DNA from: Ruminiclostridium josui JCM 17888
GTDB lineage: Bacteria; Bacillota; Clostridia; Acetivibrionales; DSM-1351
DNA: 64,000 nt
NCBI RefSeq assembly: GCF_000526495.1
Contig: NZ_JAGE01000001.1
Location: forward strand, 3,096,001 to 3,160,000
Reading direction: 5' to 3'
The notes beneath the pieces were generated by a model. That model ran no database searches, was not told the DNA's origin, and was given only the letters and a program-made list of their open reading frames with translations. Made by a program: the position numbers and the translations under genes. This document shows, one piece after another, positions 1 to 7,804 of the stretch (position 1 is the first letter of the stretch; the number at the start of each line of letters is the position of its first letter).

Positions 1-1073
1 CCTTAAATATAAAAGTACTTCCGCCGGATATAAATGAAAGCAGCGTAAAATTTACAGTTGTAAATAAAAATATACGTTTTGGCTTGGCTGCAATTAAAAA
101 TGTAGGAGAAAATGCAATTCAATCTGTTATTACAGAAAGACAACAAAATGGAGAATTTAAATCTTTTCTGGATTTCTGTCAAAGAATTGAGGGCCGTGAT
201 ATAAACAAAAGGTGCGTTGAAAGCCTTATAAAAAGCGGAGCTTTTGATTCTCTTAAAGTATTCAGATCCAAGCTGATGGCAGTATATGAGAAGCTTTTGG
301 ATGGAATTTCACAGAACCGTAAAAAGAATATGGACGGTCAGATGTCAATATTTGATATGATGAGTGAACCACAGGAGCTTATTCAAGAGGATTTCCCTGA
401 TATAGAGGAATACCCGGCAAATGCACTTCTTTCAATGGAAAAGGAGATGCTGGGATTGTACGTATCAGGCCATCCACTAAGCGAATATCAGGATATATTG
501 GAGCGGCATGTAAACTTATACAGCAGTGAATTTTATGTTGATGATGAAAATTCAAGTGATATGGAGATAAACAGTAAAAAACTCCAGGATTCCATGAGGG
601 TAACTGTAGGGGGGATAGTAGTATCCAAAAAGACCAAAGCAACAAAAAATAACAATTTAATGGCTTTCGTAGGTCTTGAAGATTTGTTCGGCACTATGGA
701 ACTTATAGTTTTTCCAACAGTGTATGAGAAATTCACCCAGCTTTTACAACCGGAAAGTATAATAATTGTAAATGGAAGATTGAGCGTGAGAGAAGATGAA
801 CAGCCTAAAATAATTGCTGAGGAAGTTCTGCCTATAAAAGGTCTTCAGGAAAAAGGAGTGTATTTAACTTTGCCTGAACATTTTCCAAAGGAAGATGGTG
901 TAGCTTTGAGAGCACTTTTAAAATATTTTTCGGGGACTACTCCAATTTACGTTACAAAAAAAAATCAGAAAATTTTCAAAAAACTTGACAGGCAATACTG
1001 GATATATGTCAATAATGTAATAATGGAAGAATTAGTAAATAGGCTGGGCGAAGAAAATGTATTATTAAAATAA
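1..1073 (+). CDS. dnaE: DNA polymerase III alpha subunit, C-terminal part (5' end outside window)
   Basis: Catalytic subunit of the replicative polymerase. Only the last ~357 codons are visible; the frame is open from base 3, and a TTG at 84 is internal, not a start. Seen: the helix-hairpin-helix stretch (FGLAAIKNVGENAI), the DnaE1 signature MLGLYVSGHPLSEY, then an OB-fold region (VGGIVVSKK ... LEDLFGTMELIVFP) and the usual C-terminal tail ending in TAA at 1071. The order HhH-OB matches DnaE1-type enzymes rather than PolC, which carries its exonuclease and OB domains elsewhere. Nothing suggests damage. mtrB follows 67 bases downstream. Confidence 0.95.
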   Translation, partial: LNIKVLPPDINESSVKFTVVNKNIRFGLAAIKNVGENAIQSVITERQQNGEFKSFLDFCQRIEGRDINKRCVESLIKSGAFDSLKVFRSKLMAVYEKLLDGISQNRKKNMDGQMSIFDMMSEPQELIQEDFPDIEEYPANALLSMEKEMLGLYVSGHPLSEYQDILERHVNLYSSEFYVDDENSSDMEINSKKLQDSMRVTVGGIVVSKKTKATKNNNLMAFVGLEDLFGTMELIVFPTVYEKFTQLLQPESIIIVNGRLSVREDEQPKIIAEEVLPIKGLQEKGVYLTLPEHFPKEDGVALRALLKYFSGTTPIYVTKKNQKIFKKLDRQYWIYVNNVIMEELVNRLGEENVLLK

Positions 1074-1140
1074 TGAATAAGTAGCCAAATATTGATTTTT
1101 TGTACAAAATAATATAATATAAGTGTCGAGGTGGTTATAT

Positions 1141-1374
1141 ATGGACAACCTGGAGGATAAGTTATCTGGTGAGTACGTTGCTATTAAGGCTGTGGAAAAC
1201 GGGGTCACAATTATCGGGTTAACGCGTGGAAGGGATACAAAATTTCATCATACCGAGAAATTGGATAAAGGCGAAGTTCTTTTGGCGCAATTTACAGAGA
1301 ATACTTCTGCGATAAAAATAAGAGGCAAGGCCACAGTTTATTGCAGATATGGTACTATTCAAAGCGGTGAATAA
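1141..1374 (+). CDS. mtrB: trp RNA-binding attenuation protein (TRAP)
   Basis: TRAP forms an 11-mer ring that, when loaded with tryptophan, binds spaced GAG/UAG triplets in trp leader mRNAs and blocks expression. The 77-residue product aligns by eye over its whole length with Bacillus [48 protein letters not shown]. The Lys and Arg of KIRG correspond to the RNA-binding Lys56/Arg58. The chosen ATG has GAGGTGG 6 bases upstream; the in-frame GTG at 1123 would put that site inside the gene. No trp gene or anti-TRAP lies nearby, so its targets must be elsewhere. Confidence 0.9.
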   Translation: MDNLEDKLSGEYVAIKAVENGVTIIGLTRGRDTKFHHTEKLDKGEVLLAQFTENTSAIKIRGKATVYCRYGTIQSGE

Positions 1375-1394
1375 CAATTTGAAAGGTAGTGTAA

Positions 1395-1598
1395 ATGATA
1401 ATGTGGACAGTGGTATATATGGCCCAAAGCAAAGATGTTGCTAATCAGCTTCAGGAGCTTTTGTCCAATGAGGGTATTCTTGTGAAACTGAGGCCTATAA
1501 GTAAAAATCATGAAAATAATGACAACTATTATGAAGTTCTCGTTCCTGAAGCAGAGGTTGAAGAGGCACATAGCGTAATCATTGAAACGGGTTATTAA
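1395..1598 (+). CDS. small conserved protein, DUF2007-like
   Basis: A 67-residue protein with an alternating beta/alpha pattern (TVVYMAQSKDVANQLQELL ... YYEVLVPEAEVEEAHSVI) of the kind seen in DUF2007 'putative signal transducing' proteins. Similar short clostridial proteins are sometimes labelled glutamate decarboxylase, which this length cannot support. It follows mtrB by 20 bases and is probably cotranscribed. A GAAAGG ribosome site precedes the ATG; a second ATG two codons later is equally possible. Function unknown. Confidence 0.7.
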   Translation: MIMWTVVYMAQSKDVANQLQELLSNEGILVKLRPISKNHENNDNYYEVLVPEAEVEEAHSVIIETGY

Positions 1599-1611
1599 TA
1601 AAAATGAATGA

Positions 1612-1643
1612 TAGTAGCTCCGAGCTTTTGCCCGGAGCTACTA
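1612..1643 (+). other. perfect 11-bp hairpin after the mtrB pair
   Basis: TAGTAGCTCCG (1612-1622) pairs with CGGAGCTACTA (1633-1643) around a 10-base loop. No T tract follows, so it is not a textbook terminator; it may stabilise or weakly terminate the upstream transcript. Confidence 0.5.
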
Positions 1644-1711
1644 CTGCTTAGTAGGCCAAAATATTACTATTTGTAATATAAACTATCATACTTTTAAAGG
1701 AGAATAACCGT

Positions 1712-2137
1712 ATGCTATATATAGATGTACCTTTAACAGTCAGGTATGCTGAAACAGACAGGATGGGCATAGTTCACCATTCAAATTATCCTGTATGGTT
1801 TGAAGTAGGCAGAACAGAATTTATCAAACAAAGCGGAATATCTTATTCACGTGTGGAATCTATGGGTATTATGCTGCCTCTGTTGGAGCTGCATTGTAAG
1901 TATATCAACTCATCTACATATGAGGATAATATAATAGTAAGGACAAGCATCAAAAGCTATTCAAAAACAAGACTAAACTTTAAATATGAGGTATTTAAAT
2001 CGGATAATATGAAAAATCCTATTACAATAGGAGAAACTTGTCATGTTTGGACTACATGTGATTTAAAGCCTATAAATTTGCAAAAACACTTTCCTGAACT
2101 GTATGAAATCATTGAAAAAGTGGGAAAGGAAGAATAA
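1712..2137 (+). CDS. acyl-CoA thioesterase, YbgC/4HBT hotdog family
   Basis: 141 residues, the usual length of a single hotdog-fold thioesterase. The N-terminal block RYAETDRMGIVHHSNYPVWF contains the family signature, with the catalytic Asp of TDRMG and the following GxVHHxxY. Such enzymes hydrolyse acyl-CoA or acyl-ACP thioesters in the cytosol; the natural substrate cannot be read from sequence. A GGAGAATAACCGT site precedes the ATG. It stands alone between a hairpin and pgsA. Confidence 0.85.
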   Translation: MLYIDVPLTVRYAETDRMGIVHHSNYPVWFEVGRTEFIKQSGISYSRVESMGIMLPLLELHCKYINSSTYEDNIIVRTSIKSYSKTRLNFKYEVFKSDNMKNPITIGETCHVWTTCDLKPINLQKHFPELYEIIEKVGKEE

Positions 2138-2241
2138 AGTTGTGTAAGTTGCAGAAATAAGAAGTTATTGCAATTAAATGACATAATATGATAAACTAGG
2201 TTTGCTATTTACTCTAATATTGGTAATCAGGTGGTGTACTG

Positions 2242-2805
2242 GTGAAAAAAAATATTCCAAATGCATTAACATTTTTAAGACTCATAATAGTGCCTTTTTT
2301 AGGTTACTTTTTTTACTGTGAAAAATATACTATAGCCATTATTCTTTTTGCTTTTGGTGGGTTCACAGATGTACTTGACGGCTATATAGCCAGAAAGTAT
2401 AATTTAATTACAAAATGGGGCAAGTTTTTTGACCCTTTGGCAGATAAACTTATGCAAATAACAGCATTGGTCTTTCTTGTACTACATAAATTTATACCTT
2501 TAATAGTTTTGGTTATTGTTATAATAAAAGAGTCTTTAATGTTGGCAGGCGGTATAATGGTGTATAAAAAAGGAAAGACAGTTATTGGTGCCAACTGGTA
2601 CGGTAAGCTGGCCACAGTGATATTTTATTTTGCAATACTCACAACCATTATACTTAAAATTGTTGCAGGTGATAGTGGCTACGCATCAAATGCCATATAT
2701 ATAGCAATAGGTTTGGCAGTAGTTTGCACGTTATTTGCACTGGCAATGTATATAATTATTTATTTTAGATTCTCCAAGGATTATAATGAGAAAATAAACA
2801 AATAA
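2242..2805 (+). CDS. pgsA: CDP-diacylglycerol--glycerol-3-phosphate 3-phosphatidyltransferase
   Basis: Makes phosphatidylglycerol phosphate, the committed step to phosphatidylglycerol and cardiolipin, in the membrane. The CDP-alcohol phosphatidyltransferase signature is complete at residues ~34-59: DVLDGYIAR, then G and two aspartates in WGKFFDPLAD. About five hydrophobic segments follow. The start is GTG at 2242 with AGGTGG upstream; no nearer ATG exists. At 187 residues it is full length. A strong terminator follows immediately. Confidence 0.9.
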   Translation: MKKNIPNALTFLRLIIVPFLGYFFYCEKYTIAIILFAFGGFTDVLDGYIARKYNLITKWGKFFDPLADKLMQITALVFLVLHKFIPLIVLVIVIIKESLMLAGGIMVYKKGKTVIGANWYGKLATVIFYFAILTTIILKIVAGDSGYASNAIYIAIGLAVVCTLFALAMYIIIYFRFSKDYNEKINK

Positions 2806-2820
2806 ATTTTAGCTATATTC

Positions 2821-2848
2821 AAAGGTACACTTTTTCGTGTACCTTTTT
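2821..2848 (+). terminator. intrinsic terminator after pgsA
   Basis: AAAGGTACAC (2821-2830) and GTGTACCTTT (2837-2846) form a perfect 10-bp stem with a TTTTTC loop, and the T-rich 3' arm continues as TTTTT. Confidence 0.9.
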
Positions 2849-2901
2849 AAATAAAATTAGGGTTTTAAGGGTCGCAGCAATGTTTATCAATGGAGGATAC
2901 A

Positions 2902-3780
2902 ATGTTCGGGTATATAATGCCGGAAAAGCCGGAATTAAAAATAAAGGAATTTGACATATACAGGGCATATTATTGCGGTGTGTGTAAATCAATAGGAAAA
3001 AGACACGGACAGATAAAAAGAATGACACTGACATATGATGCTGCTTTTCTGGCACTTCTTTTGGGCTCCGTACTTAATATAAAAACAACTCTTACCAAAG
3101 AAAGATGTATTGTTCATCCATTAAAAAAATCTTTTGTGAGCCATAATGAAATTATTGATTATTCTTCCGACATAAATATTATTTTAGCGTATAATAATAT
3201 GAAAGATAAATGGAAAGATGACAAATCGAAAGTAGCACTAGCAGGTATAGCAGCTTTTAAAAGAGCATATAAAAAGTTAGATATGGAATATCCCAAAAAG
3301 TGTGCTATAATTAACCAAAGACTAAGTGAATTGTCTATACTGGAAAAGGAAAAGTGCAATTCCATAGATGCTGCTGCAGAACCTTTTGCAAAGCTAATGG
3401 AAGAGGTTTTAGACTATGAAAAACTAGACCATAAAACCAGACAGATTTTAAGATGGATGGGATATAATATCGGGAAATGGATATATCTTGTTGATGCTTT
3501 TGACGATATGGAAGATGATATAAAAAACTCTAGCTACAACCCATTTCTTACTCAGTTCAATTACAAAGGACAGGACTTGAAGGTTTTTAAGAATGATATT
3601 AAAAGTCAGGCTGAGTTTACAGTGCTATATTGTTTGCAGGAAGCATCCAAGGCATTTGAGTTGCTTAGCTTAAAAGAAAATAAAGGAATATTAGAGAACA
3701 TATTATATATAGGTATGTTAAGTAAAACAGATAAAATTTTGTGCCAGAGGAGCTGTGGTAAAGGTGAAAAATCCATATGA
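2902..3780 (+). CDS. DUF5685 family protein
   Basis: About 292 residues, beginning [12 protein letters not shown] with [17 protein letters not shown], the Cys-containing N-terminal block of DUF5685 proteins of Clostridia. The rest is helical, with a conserved-looking [18 protein letters not shown] near residue 210. The start at 2902 is preferred over the ATG at 2890 because GGAGG (2892-2896) would otherwise lie inside the gene. It overlaps the following J-domain gene by about 26 bases, so the two are probably translationally coupled and may work together. Molecular role unknown. Confidence 0.75.
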   Translation: MFGYIMPEKPELKIKEFDIYRAYYCGVCKSIGKRHGQIKRMTLTYDAAFLALLLGSVLNIKTTLTKERCIVHPLKKSFVSHNEIIDYSSDINIILAYNNMKDKWKDDKSKVALAGIAAFKRAYKKLDMEYPKKCAIINQRLSELSILEKEKCNSIDAAAEPFAKLMEEVLDYEKLDHKTRQILRWMGYNIGKWIYLVDAFDDMEDDIKNSSYNPFLTQFNYKGQDLKVFKNDIKSQAEFTVLYCLQEASKAFELLSLKENKGILENILYIGMLSKTDKILCQRSCGKGEKSI

Positions 3781-4405
3781 AGTACTTGGAATAAGTGAGG
3801 GTGCATCAGAAGAAGAAATAAAGAAAGCATACAGAGAACAGGTAAAGAAATATCATCCGGATCAATATCAGGATAATCCTCTTTCCAAACTCGCTGAAGA
3901 AAAGCTTAGGGAAGTAAATGAAGCATACGAGTATCTTACTGGAAAAGGTCATACTGCAAAAACCAGTAATGGTTGGAGTGGCAGAAGCGGTGCATCTGGG
4001 GCTTCAGGCTTTGGAGGTGCAGCGGGTGGTAATGCAGGAGGAGATAACTTCCGTCAGATAAGAATGTATATAAATACAGGTAACATTGCAGCTGCGGAGT
4101 CACTACTTGAAACTATTCAAAACAGAAATGCCGAATGGTTTTATCTTCGTGGGCTCATCTTTATGAAAAAAGGTTGGTATAATGAAGCTGTAATGAATAT
4201 CAGGCAGGCAGTAAACATGGACCCTTCAAACTATGAATATAGGGATGCCCTTAACCGAATAAATATGAATAATAACATGTACAGAGGTAATGCCGTTAAT
4301 CGTGGATATGGTGCAGGACCTAGTTTTTGCGATATGTGTACATGTTTATGGTGTTCTGATTCATTATGTGAGTGCTGTGGAGGAGATTTAATTTCTTGCT
4401 GCTAA
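3755..4405 (+). CDS. J-domain protein with TPR-like and Cys-rich tail
   Basis: Residues 4-65 form a J domain with the HPD motif ([12 protein letters not shown]), which stimulates the ATPase of DnaK-type chaperones. A Gly/Ser-rich linker ([19 protein letters not shown]) follows, then a helical TPR-like stretch ([26 protein letters not shown]) and a Cys-rich end ([18 protein letters not shown]) with nine cysteines, perhaps metal-binding. Start is GTG 3755 or GTG 3764; AGAGGAG at 3746-3752 sits very close to the first and well spaced for the second, which would give the usual MKNPYEVLG beginning. It overlaps the DUF5685 gene. Confidence 0.85.
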   Translation: MVKVKNPYEVLGISEGASEEEIKKAYREQVKKYHPDQYQDNPLSKLAEEKLREVNEAYEYLTGKGHTAKTSNGWSGRSGASGASGFGGAAGGNAGGDNFRQIRMYINTGNIAAAESLLETIQNRNAEWFYLRGLIFMKKGWYNEAVMNIRQAVNMDPSNYEYRDALNRINMNNNMYRGNAVNRGYGAGPSFCDMCTCLWCSDSLCECCGGDLISCC

Positions 4406-4439
4406 TGCTCCAGATTTAAACTAAGATTATGAGGTAGAT

Positions 4440-4955
4440 ATGAATAACGCAACAAGAGCTAAAAAAATTGCATTAAGCGGAATTCTTCTTGGGTTTACTG
4501 TCATATGTGTATTTCTTGCATCTGTTTTGCCTACCAGCAAGCTTTCGTTATATGCAATAAGTTCACTTTTTATTTCAATTATAATAATTGAATTTGGCTT
4601 AAAAGCAGGATGGACTTTTTATGCCGCATCTGCTGTTTTGACGGCAGTGTTGATTCCCAGACTTGAAGTACTGCCATATATAGTGTTTTTCGGGGTATAT
4701 GGATTGCTGAAACTATATTTTGAAAGACAGAAAAGCAGAGTTTTAGAATATGTATTAAAATTGGTTTATTTTAATATATGTTTGCTCCTGGGTTTTGTAT
4801 TTATAAAAGAATTTTTAATGATGGGGGTTACATTAACTGCACCTGTGTATGTAGTTGCAGCTTTAGTGGAAATAGTTTTTGTAGTCTATGACTATGTGTA
4901 CACTTTGTTTGTAAGGTTTTACTCTTCTACACTAAAACCAAAACTAAAAATCTAA
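4440..4955 (+). CDS. integral membrane protein, unknown
   Basis: 171 residues with five or six hydrophobic segments (for example IALSGILLGFTVICVFLASV at residues ~10-30 and VYVVAALVEIVFVVYDYVYT near the C-terminus). The overall look resembles small clostridial ECF-transporter-like or DUF2232-like membrane proteins, but no defining motif was recognised. It has a GAGGTAG site upstream and ends just before a terminator, so it likely closes the DUF5685-J-protein transcript. Confidence 0.6.
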   Translation: MNNATRAKKIALSGILLGFTVICVFLASVLPTSKLSLYAISSLFISIIIIEFGLKAGWTFYAASAVLTAVLIPRLEVLPYIVFFGVYGLLKLYFERQKSRVLEYVLKLVYFNICLLLGFVFIKEFLMMGVTLTAPVYVVAALVEIVFVVYDYVYTLFVRFYSSTLKPKLKI

Positions 4956-5007
4956 ATTAGTCATTTAGTTATGATTTCCTTAGAATGAGAAATAATTTGT
5001 ATAAAGG

Positions 5008-5050
5008 CACTGAGTATATTACAATATTTGTAAAGTATTCAGTGTTTTTT
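5008..5050 (+). terminator. intrinsic terminator
   Basis: CACTGAGTAT pairs with GTATTCAGTG (two G-T pairs), extended by TTAC/GTAA inside, and TTTTTT follows directly. Confidence 0.8.
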
Positions 5051-5077
5051 ATGTGTAAAATATAATGGAGGTTATTT

Positions 5078-5368
5078 ATGTCACCGGCTTTTTTTTATTC
5101 AATAGCAGTTTTTATTATAATATTTATTGCAGGCTTTGCAGTTAATCTGTTAAAGCAGCATTACATATTTCAGTTGCTGGGGATAGCCTTCTTTTTTACG
5201 TACATTATAGTCAATTCAGCTATCTATATTGAAAGAACTTCTGAAACATCATTTCAAACTCTTTTTTTAAGGTCCATGCCATCTCTTTTTGGCATATCTG
5301 CCTGTCTTATAACAATGACTCTCGGCTTCTGGCTCTATCCTGTCCTGAGAAAAAAAATCAGACCATGA
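5078..5368 (+). CDS. small membrane protein, unknown
   Basis: 96 residues with three hydrophobic segments (FYSIAVFIIIFIAGFAVNLL, LLGIAFFFTYIIV, LFGISACLITMTLGFWLYPV) and a basic C-terminal end LRKKIRP, so the tail is likely cytoplasmic. A GGAGG site lies 8-10 bases before the ATG. It follows a terminator and so probably has its own promoter. No family recognised. Confidence 0.6.
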   Translation: MSPAFFYSIAVFIIIFIAGFAVNLLKQHYIFQLLGIAFFFTYIIVNSAIYIERTSETSFQTLFLRSMPSLFGISACLITMTLGFWLYPVLRKKIRP

Positions 5369-5476
5369 AATAGATAAAAATATAATAAACCTCTGGTTAA
5401 ATATGCTATAATAAAAATATTGTTGTTATTTTTTAGGTGATATTTATATTGATATAATACTCACGGAGGTTTAAAT

Positions 5477-6025
5477 ATGAATGAAAAAGTAAAGGACATT
5501 GCTGTCAGAATAAAGGGACTCAGGCTTCTGGCAGGGTCTACCGAAGAAGAAGTTGCAGAGCAGTTGGGAATTGAGCTTACGCAATACAAGTCTTATGAAA
5601 ATGCGGAAGACGATATTCCTGTCAGTCTTTTATATGAGCTGGCAGAGATTTATAAGGTCAACATTACTGAAATTCTAACAGGAACATCACCAAAACTTCA
5701 CGATATATGCTACGTAAAAAAAGGGGAAGGTCTCCAAGTTGAAAGATATGACCAATACAGCTTTGAAAGTCTTGCTTACAAATATTCCAACAGAAAAATA
5801 GAACCTATGCTTGTTGTACTTGATCCTCATAATAGTCCTGAAATGGTTTCTCATAAAGGACAGGAGTTTAATTATTGCCTTGAAGGAAAAATGCAGGTGC
5901 TGATAGGTAAAGAGAAATTTGATTTAGAGCCAGGGGATTCTTTATATTTCAACTCTTCACTTCCTCACAAACAGATTGCCTTGGGTGGTAAAGAAGCTAG
6001 ATTTCTTACCGTAATTTTACTTTAA
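5477..6025 (+). CDS. XRE-family regulator with C-terminal cupin
   Basis: Residues ~8-65 are an XRE helix-turn-helix (IKGLRLLAGSTEEEVAEQLG) and residues ~110-182 a cupin barrel (HKGQEFNYCLEGKMQVLIG, LEPGDSLYFNSSLPHK). The cupin probably senses a small ligand. The 182-residue length is standard for this architecture. It lies 40 bases upstream of an acyl-CoA synthetase-like gene in the same direction, an arrangement that suggests it controls that gene and responds to a related carboxylate or thioester. CGGAGG precedes the ATG. Confidence 0.85.
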   Translation: MNEKVKDIAVRIKGLRLLAGSTEEEVAEQLGIELTQYKSYENAEDDIPVSLLYELAEIYKVNITEILTGTSPKLHDICYVKKGEGLQVERYDQYSFESLAYKYSNRKIEPMLVVLDPHNSPEMVSHKGQEFNYCLEGKMQVLIGKEKFDLEPGDSLYFNSSLPHKQIALGGKEARFLTVILL

Positions 6026-6065
6026 TTTTAAAATTTGGTTTAAATGTTATTGGGAGGCTATACGA

Positions 6066-7745
6066 ATGAGTTTGGAAACTAGATATTTGAGTAAAACTGA
6101 TTTTGAATCCTATGAGGATTTTAGAGAGAACTTTAAGCTAAATGTTCCATCTAACTTTAACTTTGCTTATGACATAATAGATGAGTATTCAAGATTGGAA
6201 CCTGAAAGACTTGCTTTGGTATGGTGCGACGACCACGGAAACGAAAAGAAGTTTACTTTCGGAGATTTGAAGTACTGGTCTGATAAAACTGCCAATTACC
6301 TAATAGCTAACGGATTAGGCAAGGGCGACAAGGTAATGTTTATATTAAGAAGAAGGTATGAATTCTATTTCTTTGCATTCGCTGCCATGAAAATAGGTAT
6401 TACCTTTATTCCGTCCACAAACCAGTTGATGAAGAAAGATATAGTATATAGAAACAATGCAGCAGAAGTAAAGGCTATTATAGCGTATAATGATCCGGAA
6501 ATTATTGAACATGTTGAGAATTCAATGGAAGATTCTCCTACTGTTGAAAAGTACATAATGGTTGGTGGAGCAAAAGATAAATGGATGGATTATGATAAGG
6601 ACATTAATGCATTTTCTAATAACTGGTCAAGGCCTGAAGGAGAATTGGATACTCAAAATAAAGACTATATGATTATATATTTTACTTCGGGTACCACAAG
6701 TATGCCTAAAATGGCAATACATGATTTTACATATCCACTTGGTCATATTGTTACAGCCAAGTATTGGCACAGGGTTGTAGAAAATGGACTGCACTTGACT
6801 GTTGCCGATTCAGGCTGGGCTAAATTTGCATGGGGTAAACTTTTTGGACAATGGATATGCGGTGCTGTACAATTTTTATATGATATGGATAGATTTGATC
6901 CTTGTAATCTGCTTGAGAAAATAGAAAAATACCAGGTAAAGACTTTCTGTGCTCCGCCTACAATTTACAGGTTTATGCTTCAGCATGATATTACGAAATA
7001 TGATTTATCATCTCTAACTCACTGTTCAACAGCAGGAGAACCGTTAAATCCTGAGATTTTCAACAGGTTTAAAAAGTTAACGGGACATGAAATATTAAAT
7101 GGATTCGGACAGACTGAAACTACTGTAATTGTAGCAAATTTTGAATGGCTGCCTGTAGATCCAGGTGCTATGGGAATGCCGAACCCTGCCTATGACATTG
7201 ATGTAGTGGATGAAGAAGGAAATTCCTGTCAGGTTGGAGTGGAAGGTGAATTGGTAATAAGGGACGTTGATACCAATAAGCCTGCAGGGTTGTTCTGCGG
7301 ATATTACAAAGATTCTGAGTCAACGGCAAGAGTGTGGTATAATAACACATACCATACTGGTGACGTTGTTTACAAGGACGAGCATGGATACCTGTGGTTT
7401 GTAGGAAGAAATGATGATGTTATAAAAGCATCCGGCTACAGGATAAGTCCTTTTGAAGTAGAAAGTGCAGTAATCGAGCATCCGTCAGTTGTTGAATGTG
7501 CTGTTACCGGTGCACCTGACAGTATAAGGGGTACAGTTGTAAAGGCAACTATTGTTCTTGCAAAAGGATATAAACCTTCAGATGAATTAAAAAAGGAAAT
7601 TCAGAATTATGTAAAAAAAATTACGGCACCATACAAATATCCAAGAATAATAGAATTTGTTGATGAATTACCAAAAACAATTAGTGGAAAAATAAAAAGA
7701 GCACAGCTTCGTCAAGATGATCATAAAAAGTTTGAATCTACATGA
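6066..7745 (+). CDS. AMP-forming acyl-CoA synthetase family protein
   Basis: 559 residues of the ANL superfamily, which activates a carboxylate with ATP and transfers it to CoA. Seen: the P-loop-like A3 motif YFTSGTTSMPKMA near residue 205, GFGQTETTV near 345, HTGDVV and GRNDDVIKASGYRISPFEVE near 440-465, and the C-terminal catalytic lysine in PKTISGKIKR. The type resembles medium-chain or short-chain acyl-CoA/acetate-like synthetases; the substrate is not deducible. Pairing with the XRE-cupin gene upstream suggests inducible carboxylate use. GGGAGG precedes the ATG. Confidence 0.85.
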   Translation: MSLETRYLSKTDFESYEDFRENFKLNVPSNFNFAYDIIDEYSRLEPERLALVWCDDHGNEKKFTFGDLKYWSDKTANYLIANGLGKGDKVMFILRRRYEFYFFAFAAMKIGITFIPSTNQLMKKDIVYRNNAAEVKAIIAYNDPEIIEHVENSMEDSPTVEKYIMVGGAKDKWMDYDKDINAFSNNWSRPEGELDTQNKDYMIIYFTSGTTSMPKMAIHDFTYPLGHIVTAKYWHRVVENGLHLTVADSGWAKFAWGKLFGQWICGAVQFLYDMDRFDPCNLLEKIEKYQVKTFCAPPTIYRFMLQHDITKYDLSSLTHCSTAGEPLNPEIFNRFKKLTGHEILNGFGQTETTVIVANFEWLPVDPGAMGMPNPAYDIDVVDEEGNSCQVGVEGELVIRDVDTNKPAGLFCGYYKDSESTARVWYNNTYHTGDVVYKDEHGYLWFVGRNDDVIKASGYRISPFEVESAVIEHPSVVECAVTGAPDSIRGTVVKATIVLAKGYKPSDELKKEIQNYVKKITAPYKYPRIIEFVDELPKTISGKIKRAQLRQDDHKKFEST

Positions 7746-7754
7746 TTCAAACTT
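7728..7754 (+). other. 11-bp hairpin across the synthetase stop codon
   Basis: AAGTTTGAATC (7728-7738) and GATTCAAACTT (7744-7754) form a perfect stem around TACAT, overlapping the TGA stop. There is no T tract, so it may protect the mRNA end or weakly terminate before mutS2. Confidence 0.45.
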
Positions 7755-7804
7755 CCAAGTTATCATAGAAGCTGATGTTTCATATGAATTGGAAGGATTA
7801 TCTT

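Noticed and set aside
1081-1125. TTGATT and TATAAT boxes before mtrB
   Set aside because: Spacer is only 15 bases and the start point would fall on the ribosome site.
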